Shown: piece by piece, positions 35,410 through 44,361 of the stretch
How positions within the stretch are numbered: the stretch's first letter is position 1
Layout: the number at the start of each line of letters is the position of its first letter
NCBI GenBank assembly: GCA_002387205.1
Contig: DGLA01000010.1
Coordinates: 570,220 to 634,219 of the forward strand
From: Stutzerimonas stutzeri
GTDB taxonomy: Bacteria > Pseudomonadota > Gammaproteobacteria > Pseudomonadales > Pseudomonadaceae
Length of the DNA: 64,000 nucleotides
Direction of reading: 5' to 3'
The notes under the pieces: model-generated
What the model was told of the DNA's origin: nothing
Database searches by the model: none
Seen by the model: the letters and a program-made list of their open reading frames with translations, nothing else
Made by a program: the position numbers and the translations under genes

Positions 35410-36849
35410 TCAGTTCCTCTCGCCCAGGTCGTCGCCATGATCGTGGGGTATCGCCTCATCAGCCGCCGAGAGCGGCCGCATCGGTGTGCGTTTCTCGCCC
35501 GGCCCGCCGGCACCCTTCTCGTCCCCTTCATTGATGATCGGCCCCTTGGCAATCAGGCGAAGCACATAGACGAATCCGATGCCAAACACGGCGAAGTAGA
35601 TCAGGACGAACATGGCCAGCGTCAAGCCGAGTTGTCCGGCGCCATGGTTCGACACGGCATCAGCCGTACGCATGATGCCGTACACCACCCAGGGCTGACG
35701 TCCGACCTCGGTGGTGAACCAGCCTGCCAGTATCGCGAGGATCCCGGACGGCCCCATCAGCAGCGCCAGCCGCAGGAAAGGCCTGGTGTGAAAGAGCCTG
35801 CCACCGCGACGCAGCCACAGGCTCCAGAAACCGGTGAGGATCATCAACAGCCCCAGCATGACCATGATGCGGAAGGTCCAGAACACGATCGTCGAGTTCG
35901 GCCGGTCTTCCTTCGGAAAGTCCTTCAGCGCCGGAATCTGCTCGGTCAGGCTGTGCTTGAGAATGAGGCTGCCAAGGTAAGGAATTTCCACCTTGTAGCG
36001 CGTCTCTTCACGCTCCATGTCCGGCCAGCCAAACAGCAGCAGCGGCGTGGGCTCGCCAGAAGCGTTGTCCCAGTGCCCTTCCATCGCGGCGATTTTCGCC
36101 GGCTGGTATTCAAGCGTATTGAGCCCGTGGAAATCCCCAACCACCGCTTGTATCGGCGCAACGATCAGCGCCATCCACATGGCCATGGAAAACATCTTGC
36201 GAACCGCTGGGTTGTCGTTTCCACGCAGCAGGTGCCAGGCGGCAGAGGCACCGACCATGAAGGCAGTGGCGAGAAACGCCGCGATTGCCATATGGGTCAG
36301 CCGGTAGGGAAAGGACGGGTTGAAGACAATTGCGAACCAGTCCACCGGGATCACGATCCCGTCGATGATCTCGTGCCCTTGCGGCGTATGCATCCAGCTA
36401 TTGGACGCCAGGATCCAGAAGGTGGATATCAAGGTACCGACCGCCACCATTAGGGTGGAAAAGAAATGCAGCCCTGCGCCGACGCGGTTCCAGCCAAACA
36501 GCATGACGCCGAGGAACCCCGCTTCGAGGAAGAAAGCCGTCAGTACTTCGTAGGCCAGCAAGGGTCCCGTCACGCTTCCCGCGAACTCGGAATAGGCACT
36601 CCAGTTGGTACCGAACTGGTAGGCCATGACGATGCCGGAGACCACACCCATCCCGAAGTTCACCGCAAATATTTTCAGCCAGAAATGGTAAAGATCCCGG
36701 TAAACCTGTTGCTTGGTCTTCAACCACAGCCCTTCCAGCACGGCCAGGAAGCTGGCCAGCCCGATGGTGATCGCTGGGAAGATGATGTGGAACGAAATGG
36801 TAAAAGCGAACTGGATCCGCGCAAGCTCGAGAGCTTCCAAACCAAACAT
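35410..36849 (-). CDS. cioA: Cytochrome bd-type (cyanide-insensitive) quinol oxidase subunit I
   Basis: 479-residue haem-bearing subunit I. The start 'MFGLEALELARIQFAF' with a GAGGGG ribosome site fixes the ATG at 36849; 22 extra residues in frame upstream are unlikely. Features: haem-ligand His in 'FTISFHIIFP', 'NFGMGVVSGIVMAYQFGTNW', and the 'TEVGRQPWVVYGIMRT' motif (GRQPW). The quinol loop is short, as in the CIO branch that resists cyanide. It heads cioA-cioB-DUF2474. An ANR/FNR-like site lies about 120 bp upstream. Confidence 0.95.
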   Translation of the reverse strand: MFGLEALELARIQFAFTISFHIIFPAITIGLASFLAVLEGLWLKTKQQVYRDLYHFWLKIFAVNFGMGVVSGIVMAYQFGTNWSAYSEFAGSVTGPLLAYEVLTAFFLEAGFLGVMLFGWNRVGAGLHFFSTLMVAVGTLISTFWILASNSWMHTPQGHEIIDGIVIPVDWFAIVFNPSFPYRLTHMAIAAFLATAFMVGASAAWHLLRGNDNPAVRKMFSMAMWMALIVAPIQAVVGDFHGLNTLEYQPAKIAAMEGHWDNASGEPTPLLLFGWPDMEREETRYKVEIPYLGSLILKHSLTEQIPALKDFPKEDRPNSTIVFWTFRIMVMLGLLMILTGFWSLWLRRGGRLFHTRPFLRLALLMGPSGILAILAGWFTTEVGRQPWVVYGIMRTADAVSNHGAGQLGLTLAMFVLIYFAVFGIGFVYVLRLIAKGPIINEGDEKGAGGPGEKRTPMRPLSAADEAIPHDHGDDLGERN

Positions 36850-37329
36850 GAACAACCCCTCGTCAGTAGCCGCTTGCACCTGGCTTATTAATGACTCACG
36901 CATTACTGACCGCATTAAACCGCAAGGGTGCGCTCGACGCGCGCTACCAGATGACGCAGGGAGAGGAAATGATGCAGATCAAAACAGATGCATCGCGCCC
37001 ACGCTTTGGATAGGCCCAAGCAGGTTCGGGGCAGCACTGGCAGCCAAGCCACCGCGTACGAATACGATCACTCCATCCCCATCGAGTTCGAACAGCGACA
37101 CGAGCGCGTCAGAGCGCACCGGGATGAAAAACAGGCAAAGCACTTGAACGGCGCGGGACAGTAGCCAGGCATGGCGAGCAGGCCCAAGCCCAACGCTGGC
37201 AAGAACGGCAATTACCGTAGCGACCCGGATTTTTCAGAGTGAGAAACAGTTTCAGCGCAGGGACGAGATCGGCGACAAAGGCATGAACCGACACGAGAGG
37301 TCGTGATGGCGAGGGGGATTGCACAAACG
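36850..37329. other. Gap upstream of cioA without a supported gene
   Basis: About 480 bp between cioA and the tRNA-Asp terminator. It contains an ANR-like box (36969-36982) and presumably the cio promoter, for which TTTAAT near 36920 (minus strand) is one weak -10 candidate. A 71-codon frame at 37109-37324 shows no family or ribosome site. Confidence 0.5.
36969..36982. promoter_or_regulatory. ANR/FNR-like binding site of the cio operon
   Basis: ATGATGCAGATCAA differs from the consensus TTGAT-N4-ATCAA at one position. In P. aeruginosa, cioAB is repressed by ANR at low oxygen; this site suggests similar oxygen control. Confidence 0.5.
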
Positions 37330-37357
37330 AAAAAAGCGGCCTTGTTGGGCCGCTTTC
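37330..37357 (-). terminator. Terminator after tRNA-Asp
   Basis: AAAGCGGCC (37333-37341) and GGCCGCTTT (37348-37356) form a 9-bp stem around TTGTTG; the minus-strand transcript ends in a run of T. It lies about 40 bp beyond the tRNA 3' end. Confidence 0.85.
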
Positions 37358-37394
37358 AGCGTGGCTCTAGTCGTATAAACGTACAGAGCAAATA

Positions 37395-37471
37395 TGGCGC
37401 AGCGGACGGGACTCGAACCCGCGACCCCCGGCGTGACAGGCCGGTATTCTAACCGACTGAACTACCGCTGC
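37395..37471 (-). tRNA. tRNA-Asp (anticodon GTC)
   Basis: 77-nt gene including an encoded CCA (37395-37397). The acceptor arm GCAGCGG pairs with CCGCTGC, the D-arm reads GTTCAGTCGGTTAGAAT, the anticodon loop is CTGTCAC with GTC, and the T-arm is GCGGG-TTCGAGT-CCCGT-like. It has its own promoter and terminator. Confidence 0.97.
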
Positions 37472-37552
37472 GCGTCGGCCGGACTCTCGTCCGATTCGCA
37501 GAACATCTTACTGGCCGTGGAACCTAGTGGCCGATCGCCCTGCGAGGCGCGC

Positions 37553-37581
37553 AATTTACGCATCGGGTGAACTCAAGTCAA
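37553..37581 (-). promoter_or_regulatory. Promoter of tRNA-Asp
   Basis: On the minus strand, TTGACT (37581-37576), a 17-bp spacer and TAAATT (37558-37553) are followed by the GC-rich discriminator GCGCGCC, typical of stringently controlled stable RNA promoters. The tRNA begins about 75 nt past the expected start. Confidence 0.7.
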
Positions 37582-37774
37582 CAGCCTGCTGCGGTTTTTT
37601 TAAAAAATATAGGCAATCGCCAATCACTTCAGCCAATCGAGCACCGTTGGGCACCTTTTACCTGAAAAACAGTCAGTTGCACTGGCATACTCAGACTTGG
37701 CTCAACCTGATTGAACGGCCATGCATTTGCTTTTTTACAGTCCGTCCACACCGCTTTAATCAAGTCGATGGACA

Positions 37775-38437
37775 ATGGCAGTCTTCATTCAGCTTCATGG
37801 AGCGCCAAGCTTGGCTTCCCCCGCAGCAGCGCACAGACTTCGTCAGCATGCCCCTATGATCATCAGTACGGTGATCGTGGTGCTCTTCGGCCTTTATCTG
37901 ACCGGTCAGATAAACGATTGGCGACAACTGATGCGCCCATCACAGCAGAGTATTGAGGAAAACAGCCAGCCCGCCGGCGTTGCACCTGATATGCAACGCA
38001 TCGCCAACCTGTTTGGATCACCGCAGGCGCAAAGCTTCACGGCCGGGGCTGCGAATTCTGATCTAACCTTGCTTGGGAGCTTCGTGCATGCCGACCCCGC
38101 CCGGTCCACTGCAATCATTCAGGTCAGCGGAGCAACACCGCAGCTCTACCGCGTAGATGAGGAGCTGGAACCCGGCGTACGGCTCAAAGGCGTCCACCCC
38201 GACCGGGTCGAGATACAGCGTAATGGCCGAATAGAAAGCCTGCTCTTCCCGAGTACCCGTTCCGTAACAGCCATGCCTGACAATCTGCCGGACTACAGTG
38301 AACCCGCAGACCTGAATCAACCGGATCCACAAGCGGAACTGCTTCAACAACAGATGGAAGCACTTCGCCTGCAGATGGAAGGGGGCAGCCCACCCGTTTC
38401 CATGCCCACCGACGAATCGCCCACGGAAGACGACTGA
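37775..38437 (+). CDS. gspC: Type II secretion system protein C
   Basis: 220-residue inner-membrane protein linking the inner-membrane platform to the secretin. A membrane helix (about 30-45, STVIVVLFGLYLTG) is followed by the homology region 'LLGSFVHADPARSTAIIQ', then 'LEPGVRLKGVHPDRVEIQRNG'. The C-terminus ends in a short coiled coil (LLQQQMEALRLQMEGG) and not a PDZ domain, as in XcpP. The start has no clear ribosome site; an ATG at 37856 would cut into the helix. It is followed 3 bp later by gspD. It corresponds to xcpP (PA3104). Confidence 0.85.
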   Translation: MAVFIQLHGAPSLASPAAAHRLRQHAPMIISTVIVVLFGLYLTGQINDWRQLMRPSQQSIEENSQPAGVAPDMQRIANLFGSPQAQSFTAGAANSDLTLLGSFVHADPARSTAIIQVSGATPQLYRVDEELEPGVRLKGVHPDRVEIQRNGRIESLLFPSTRSVTAMPDNLPDYSEPADLNQPDPQAELLQQQMEALRLQMEGGSPPVSMPTDESPTEDD

Positions 38438-38440
38438 CTG

Positions 38441-40711
38441 ATGCTGCCTTTTTCCCCTCGCCCGCTCATTGCATTATTGACAGCGAGCCTGCTAGCCGCT
38501 CCTCTGCCGCTTCTCGCGGCCGACCCCGGCATCGAGCCAAGCACCACTCAACAGGATGGTTGGACGATCAATCTAAAGGACGCGGACATACGAGCCTTCG
38601 TCGATCAGATAAGTCAGCTGACCGGGCAGACCTTTATTGTTGATCCACGCGTCAAGGGCCAGGTGAGTGTCGTATCGTCGACGACGCTCTCGCTGGACGA
38701 GGTCTACCAGCTCTTTCTCTCGGTCATGGCGACCCACGGCTACAGTGTGCTGACCCAGGGCGAGGTGGCCCGCATCGTGCCCAATGCCGAAGCAAAGTCT
38801 GAAGCGGGGGGCGGGCCGACAGGCGGCGACCTGTTGGAGACCCGGGTGATACAGGTTCAGCACACCTCTGCCACGGAGCTCATTCCGCTGATCCGCCCCC
38901 TGGTTCCGCAGTATGGACATCTCGCCGCTGTCAGCTCTGCGAACGCGCTGATCATCAGCGACCGCAGCGCCAACATCGCCCGCATCGAAGATCTGGTCCG
39001 CCAGCTCGATCGCGCCCAGAACGAAGACTTCTCGGTGGTAAACCTTCAATACGGTTGGGCCGTGGATATCGCCGAGGTGCTGCGCAATACCCTGGCTCGC
39101 GGCGAAGCCAGGGACACCGCAGGTGCGCAGATCATTGCCGACTCACGCACCAACCGGCTAATTTTTACTGGCCCGGAACAAGCACGGCAGAAGCTGGCCA
39201 GCCTGGCCAATACGCTCGACACGCCCAGTACTCGTTCTGCCAACACTCGAGTGATCCGCCTGCGCCACAACGATGCCAAATCCCTCGCCGAAACCCTTGG
39301 GGACATTTCCGAGCGACTAGCCGAGCCCGCGGATGGCGAGGCCCAAGGTGGTCGACAGCAGAATATTCTGATTCGTGCAGACGAGAGCCTGAACGCGCTG
39401 GTCATGCTGGCAGAACCGGAACTGATCACCACGCTCGAGTCGATTGTGCGTCAACTGGACGTCCCGCGTGCGCAGGTAATGGTCGAAGCAGCCATCGTCG
39501 AAGTATCCGGCGATATCACTGACGCGCTTGGCGTTCAGTGGGCCGTGGACGCACGAGGCGGAACCGGAGGCGCTGGCGGGGTCAGCTTTGGCAATACCGG
39601 ACTCTCCATTGGCAGTGTGCTCACCGCCATTGGTGAAAACGAGATACCGAGCAACCTTCCAGACGGTGCGATCATCGGCGTCGGAACCCGCAGCTTTGGC
39701 GCGCTGATCACCGCCTTGTCTGCAAACAGCAAGAGCAACCTGCTCTCCACCCCCAGTCTGCTGACGCTCGACAATCAGGAAGCGGAGATACTGGTCGGCC
39801 AGAACGTGCCATTTCAGACCGGCACCTACACGACCGATGCTTCCGGCGCGAACAACCCATTCACTACGATCGAGCGGGAAGACATAGGCGTTACGCTCAA
39901 GGTCGTTCCGCACATCAACGAAGGGGCCACCCTGCGTCTGGAAATCGAGCAGGAAATCTCCTCCATCGCGCCTTCTGCGAGCCTTTCTGCCCAAGCCGTC
40001 GACCTGGTCACCAACAAGCGTTCAATCAAGAGTACCATCCTTGCTGAAGACGGCCAGGTCATCGTCCTGGGCGGCCTGATCCAGGACGATGTGACCCGTA
40101 CCGACTCGAAGGTTCCGTTGCTCGGCGACATCCCGCTGCTGGGTGCGCTGTTTCGTTCAACCCAGGAAACCCATGTCAAACGCAACCTGATGGTATTCCT
40201 GCGACCAACCGTGATTCGCGACCGTGCGGGGCTGGCGGCCTTATCAGGCAAGAAGTACAGCGATATCCGGGTTATTGAAACCAGCTCCGACAGTCCGAGT
40301 ATTCTACCCGCCACACCCGAGGGTCTGTTCGATGGGCAAGGCCAGCCGGCACCGGCCATTGACCTTCGCTCCAACGAACCGGCCCAGCGCAGCCGAATGC
40401 CCACCGCACCAGCAACGCAGCGCGCGCCGCAGAGCTTCACGCCGCAAGCACAGCCATCGACCCAGGCACCTGCTCTCTCTGGCTGGGCCGTACAGCTGGC
40501 GAGCCTGCAGAACGGCGATAGTGCTCAAGCCCTTGCAGATAAGTTGCGCGAACAGGGCTTCACTACCTATGTACGCACCAGTGGCCGTACCCATCGGGTG
40601 TTCGTAGGGCCGATAGCCGATCGCCAGGAGGCCAGCCGAGTTCGGGACGAGCTGGCCATCGAACAGCGTCTTGACGGGTTCGTGGTGAACTTCGAGCCGG
40701 CGGAAAACTGA
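38441..40711 (+). CDS. gspD: Type II secretion system secretin with C-terminal SPOR domain
   Basis: 756-residue outer-membrane secretin. A signal peptide (about 1-27) leads to the N0 domain (INLKDADIRAFVDQIS), then N1-N3 repeats, and the secretin core to about residue 620, with 'LLSTPSLLTLDNQEAEILVGQNVPF' (split here) and 'VPLLGDIPLLGALFR'. XcpQ, from memory, ends near 660 residues. Here a Pro/Gln-rich linker (about 635-680) joins a SPOR domain (about 681-756: GWAVQLASL, YVRTSGR, RVFVGP, FVVNF). SPOR domains bind peptidoglycan lacking stem peptides. This may replace the pilotin-binding S-domain. Confidence 0.92.
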   Translation: MLPFSPRPLIALLTASLLAAPLPLLAADPGIEPSTTQQDGWTINLKDADIRAFVDQISQLTGQTFIVDPRVKGQVSVVSSTTLSLDEVYQLFLSVMATHGYSVLTQGEVARIVPNAEAKSEAGGGPTGGDLLETRVIQVQHTSATELIPLIRPLVPQYGHLAAVSSANALIISDRSANIARIEDLVRQLDRAQNEDFSVVNLQYGWAVDIAEVLRNTLARGEARDTAGAQIIADSRTNRLIFTGPEQARQKLASLANTLDTPSTRSANTRVIRLRHNDAKSLAETLGDISERLAEPADGEAQGGRQQNILIRADESLNALVMLAEPELITTLESIVRQLDVPRAQVMVEAAIVEVSGDITDALGVQWAVDARGGTGGAGGVSFGNTGLSIGSVLTAIGENEIPSNLPDGAIIGVGTRSFGALITALSANSKSNLLSTPSLLTLDNQEAEILVGQNVPFQTGTYTTDASGANNPFTTIEREDIGVTLKVVPHINEGATLRLEIEQEISSIAPSASLSAQAVDLVTNKRSIKSTILAEDGQVIVLGGLIQDDVTRTDSKVPLLGDIPLLGALFRSTQETHVKRNLMVFLRPTVIRDRAGLAALSGKKYSDIRVIETSSDSPSILPATPEGLFDGQGQPAPAIDLRSNEPAQRSRMPTAPATQRAPQSFTPQAQPSTQAPALSGWAVQLASLQNGDSAQALADKLREQGFTTYVRTSGRTHRVFVGPIADRQEASRVRDELAIEQRLDGFVVNFEPAEN

Positions 40712-40828
40712 GTAGCCCGAGCAAAGCAATATGACCTGATTCTCGCCCGCTTGCAGACGGTGCCACAGCCAGGCCTGGCGATCCAGAGCAGACCGACAGG
40801 CCCGGTTTTATCCGAGCCTCTAACGACA

Positions 40829-40850
40829 GAAACCCCGCAAGCGGGGTTTC
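40829..40850. terminator. Bidirectional terminator between gspD and metZ
   Basis: GAAACCCCGC and GCGGGGTTTC form a perfect 10-bp stem around AA. It lies between convergent gspD and metZ and can serve both. Confidence 0.85.
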
Positions 40851-40872
40851 TCTTCACTGACCAGAGGGCGCT

Positions 40873-42084
40873 TCAGAGTGCCGCCAGGCCTCGCGCAAGG
40901 TCAGCCTGCAGATCGGCAACGTCCTCGAGCCCTACGGCGACACGAATCAGGCTGTCGCGAATCCCCGCGGTGGCACGATCATCAGCAGACAGCCGACCAT
41001 GGGTAGTGGAGCCGGGATGGGTGATCGTGGTCTTGCTGTCACCCAGGTTGGCGGTAATGGAGATCAGCCGAGTGGCATCGATGAACCGCCAGGCGCCCTC
41101 CTTCCCCCCCGACACCTCGAAGCTGAGCACGGCACCGAAACCCTTTTGCTGGCGCCTGGCCAAGTCATGCTGCGGATGGCTGGGCAGCCCGGCGTAATAA
41201 ACCTTCTCGACACCGGGCTGCTGCTCCAGCCACTCGGCCAGTATTTTTGCACTGGCGCAATGAGCCTGCATGCGCAGACGCAGGGTCTCCAATCCCTTCA
41301 GAAACACCCAGGCATTGAACGGACTTAGCGTAGGGCCTGCGGTCCGCAGGAAACCCACGACCTCCTTCATCTGCTCGGCCCTGCCCGCCACCACGCCGCC
41401 CAGGCAGCGCCCCTGGCCGTCGATGTACTTGGTCGCCGAATGGATGACGATATCTGCACCAAGAGCCAGGGGTTGCTGCAATACCGGTGTACAGAAACAG
41501 TTGTCCACCGCCAGCATCGCACCCTTCGCATGGCACAGATCGGCCAGCGCCGAGATATCGACAAGCTCCGCCAAGGGGTTCGACGGTGACTCAACGAAGA
41601 CCAGCCTTGTATTGGCCTTGAATGCTGGTCCCCAGGCTGCGACATCAGTCAGCGGCACATAGTCGACTTCAAGTCCGAAGCGTTTGAGATACTTTTCGAA
41701 CAACGAAACGGTCGCGCCGAACACACTGCGCGACACCAGCACATGATCTCCGGCACTGCACAGGCTCATCACCATGGCCAGGATGGCCGCCATGCCTGAT
41801 GCGGTCGCCACGGCCTGCTCAGCCCCTTCCATGGCAGCGATGCGCTCTTCGAAGGCCCGCACGGTAGGGTTGGTATAGCGGGAGTAAACGTTACCCGGCA
41901 CTTCGCCTGCGAACCGGGCCGCGGCATCAGCGGCACTTCGGAATACATAGCTGGAGGTGAAGAAAAGAGGCTCGCCGTGCTCACCCTCTGGCGAACGATG
42001 CTGGCCGGCGCGTACTGCCAGAGTATCGAAGCCGGCATCAGTCAGGTCACTGTCCAGTCGACCTGCATCCCAATCGATTGTCAT
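40873..42084 (-). CDS. metZ: O-succinylhomoserine sulfhydrylase
   Basis: 403-residue PLP enzyme of the Cys/Met metabolism family, making homocysteine from O-succinylhomoserine and sulfide. Motifs include 'YSRYTNPTV', 'ATASGMAAIL' and the Schiff-base Lys in 'IHSATKYIDGQGR'. GAGGG precedes the ATG. The placement downstream of purF matches PAO1 (PA3107), where the gene is metZ, so MetB is less likely. Confidence 0.92.
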   Translation of the reverse strand: MTIDWDAGRLDSDLTDAGFDTLAVRAGQHRSPEGEHGEPLFFTSSYVFRSAADAAARFAGEVPGNVYSRYTNPTVRAFEERIAAMEGAEQAVATASGMAAILAMVMSLCSAGDHVLVSRSVFGATVSLFEKYLKRFGLEVDYVPLTDVAAWGPAFKANTRLVFVESPSNPLAELVDISALADLCHAKGAMLAVDNCFCTPVLQQPLALGADIVIHSATKYIDGQGRCLGGVVAGRAEQMKEVVGFLRTAGPTLSPFNAWVFLKGLETLRLRMQAHCASAKILAEWLEQQPGVEKVYYAGLPSHPQHDLARRQQKGFGAVLSFEVSGGKEGAWRFIDATRLISITANLGDSKTTITHPGSTTHGRLSADDRATAGIRDSLIRVAVGLEDVADLQADLARGLAAL

Positions 42085-42125
42085 GCGAATCCCTCATCCT
42101 GGGCGACCAGCGCCGCCCCGGTTGG

Positions 42126-43631
42126 TCAGTTGTTGTGCAAATCGATGATGGCGCTGCCAATGGCAGATTTGCTTTTGCTCAAGTCATTGCGCGCCTGTTC
42201 GATCTTGTGCAGATAGACATCGTCAATATCGCCGGTGACGTACTTGCCGTCGAACACCGCGCAGTCGAAGTTATCAATCTTGACCTTGCCGCCGCCGACT
42301 GCATCGATCAAATCTGCCAGATCCTGATAGACCAGCCAGTCGGCACCGATGAGCTCCGCTACCTCTTCTGTGGTGCGGTTATGGGCAATCAGCTCATGGG
42401 CGCTAGGCATGTCGATGCCGTAAACGTTTGGATAGCGAACCGCAGGGGCGGCCGAGCAGAAGTACACGTTCTTGGCCCCGGCCTCGCGGGCCATCTGGAT
42501 GATTTGCTTGCACGTGGTACCGCGCACGATGGAATCATCCACCAGCATGACGTTTTTGCCCCGGAACTCCAGATCGATGGCGTTGAGCTTCTGCCGCACG
42601 GATTTCTTGCGTGCGGCCTGGCCCGGCATGATGAAAGTCCGGCCGATATAGCGGTTCTTGACGAAGCCTTCGCGGAATTTCACGCCCAGGCGGTTGGCCA
42701 GTTCGAGTGCCGCCGTGCGGCTGGTGTCCGGAATGGGGATGACCACATCGATGTCGTGCTCCGGACGCTCGCGGAGAATCTTGTCAGCTAGCTTTTCACC
42801 CATGCGCAGGCGGGCCTTGTAAACCGAGACGCCATCCATCAGGGAGTCGGAGCGTGCCAGATAGACGTGCTCGAAAATGCAAGGTGCATAATGAGGGTTC
42901 GGCGCGCACTGGCGAGTGTGTAACTTGCCGTCGGCCGTGATGTAGACCGCTTCGCCCGGCGCAAGGTCGCGTATCAGGGAAAACCCGAGTACGTCCAGCG
43001 CAACGCTTTCCGACGCGATCATGTACTCGACCCCTTGATCGGTGTGACGCTGGCCGAACACGATGGGTCGAATTGCATGAGGGTCACGAAAACCGACAAT
43101 GCCGTAGCCGGTGACCATCGCCACCACCGCATAGCCCCCAACGCAGCGCTCGTGGACCTTGGCGACTGCGGCGAAAACGTCTTCCTCGGTCGGTTGGAGC
43201 TTTCCGCGCACAGCCAACTCATGGGCGAAGACGTTGAGCAGCACTTCGGAATCGGAGTTGGTGTTCACATGACGCAGATCGGACTCGTAGATCTCCTTGG
43301 TCAGCTGATCGACGTTCGTCAGGTTGCCGTTGTGCGCCAGCGTGATGCCGTACGGCGAATTGACGTAGAACGGCTGGGCTTCGGCCGAACTGGAGCTTCC
43401 CGCCGTTGGATAACGGACATGGCCTATTCCCATGTTGCCAACGAGGCGCTGCATGTGACGTTGCTGAAAGACGTCCCGAACCAGTCCGTTGTCCTTGCGC
43501 AGAAACAGCTTGCCGCTGTCGCTGGTCACGATTCCCGCTGCATCCTGCCCACGGTGTTGCAGTACGGTAAGCGCGTCATATAACGCTTGATTGACGTTTG
43601 ACTTACCGACGATGCCGACAATGCCACACAT
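42126..43631 (-). CDS. purF: Amidophosphoribosyltransferase
   Basis: 501-residue first enzyme of purine synthesis, moving the glutamine amide to PRPP. The N-terminal nucleophile Cys2 is present (MCGIVGIVG), with no propeptide. The PRPP site reads '[13 protein letters not shown]'. The C-terminal '[12 protein letters not shown]' fits the family. Length matches E. coli PurF (505). It follows cvpA by 81 bp, the same order as in E. coli and PAO1. Confidence 0.97.
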   Translation of the reverse strand: MCGIVGIVGKSNVNQALYDALTVLQHRGQDAAGIVTSDSGKLFLRKDNGLVRDVFQQRHMQRLVGNMGIGHVRYPTAGSSSSAEAQPFYVNSPYGITLAHNGNLTNVDQLTKEIYESDLRHVNTNSDSEVLLNVFAHELAVRGKLQPTEEDVFAAVAKVHERCVGGYAVVAMVTGYGIVGFRDPHAIRPIVFGQRHTDQGVEYMIASESVALDVLGFSLIRDLAPGEAVYITADGKLHTRQCAPNPHYAPCIFEHVYLARSDSLMDGVSVYKARLRMGEKLADKILRERPEHDIDVVIPIPDTSRTAALELANRLGVKFREGFVKNRYIGRTFIMPGQAARKKSVRQKLNAIDLEFRGKNVMLVDDSIVRGTTCKQIIQMAREAGAKNVYFCSAAPAVRYPNVYGIDMPSAHELIAHNRTTEEVAELIGADWLVYQDLADLIDAVGGGKVKIDNFDCAVFDGKYVTGDIDDVYLHKIEQARNDLSKSKSAIGSAIIDLHNN

Positions 43632-43712
43632 GCAAGGAACCTCTCAGTTATAACCGGCTGATCCGAGCGCTCCGCTGAAATGCTGCGACACGCCCGTTGT
43701 AAAGAAATCGAC

Positions 43713-44225
43713 TCAACTGGATGCGTCGAGTGAATTGGCTGCCCACTGACTACCGAACCCGAGGATCAGATTTTTTGACCAATCGGCAACCAGCAGGAAA
43801 TGAGGCACCAGTGCAGACTCTCGCCACCAGGGGTCCTGTTGAACTGGTGCGAGACTGAGCAGGCCCACCAGCACCACGATCAGCAACCCACCACGGGCCG
43901 CACCGAAGACCATTCCAAGAAAGCGATCCGTGCCGGACAGGCCCGTCACCCGCACCAGTTCACCAATGAGAAAGTTGATTAACGCCCCGACCAGCAGGGT
44001 TATTACGAAGAGGATCGCGCAGGCCGCGATGACCTGGAAAGACGGCGTACTGATGTAGTCCGCAAGATAATGGGACAGCGCGCCACCGAACATCCAGGCA
44101 ACCACGCCGGCGATGACCCAGGTGAGCAGGGAAAGCGCTTCCTTGACGAAACCGCGCTTCAAACTGATCAGGCTGGAGATGACCACAACGGCGACAAACG
44201 CCCAATCGACCCAGGTGAACGTCAC
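43713..44225 (-). CDS. cvpA: CvpA family membrane protein
   Basis: 170-residue inner-membrane protein with four helices; in E. coli CvpA is linked to colicin V production and envelope stress. The opening 'TFTWVDWAFVAVVVISSLISLKRGF' (broken here by function) is typical. I chose the GTG at 44225, with AGGA 6 bp upstream; an in-frame ATG at 44246 would add seven residues. It precedes purF. Confidence 0.88.
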   Translation of the reverse strand: MTFTWVDWAFVAVVVISSLISLKRGFVKEALSLLTWVIAGVVAWMFGGALSHYLADYISTPSFQVIAACAILFVITLLVGALINFLIGELVRVTGLSGTDRFLGMVFGAARGGLLIVVLVGLLSLAPVQQDPWWRESALVPHFLLVADWSKNLILGFGSQWAANSLDASS

Positions 44226-44361
44226 GGGGGTTCCTGCACGAGACAAAGGCCGCGCATTTTAGCAGAGCGCCGGCTCAGGGGTAAGCATCATGAGCCGGCG
44301 TGGCAATCCTGGTCCGGATAAACACCCCGCAGAGGTAACCAACGACTACCGGGATGCCCGA

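Noticed and set aside
37527..37859. 110-codon frame upstream of gspC
   Set aside because: Covers the tRNA-Asp promoter and has no family; likely chance.
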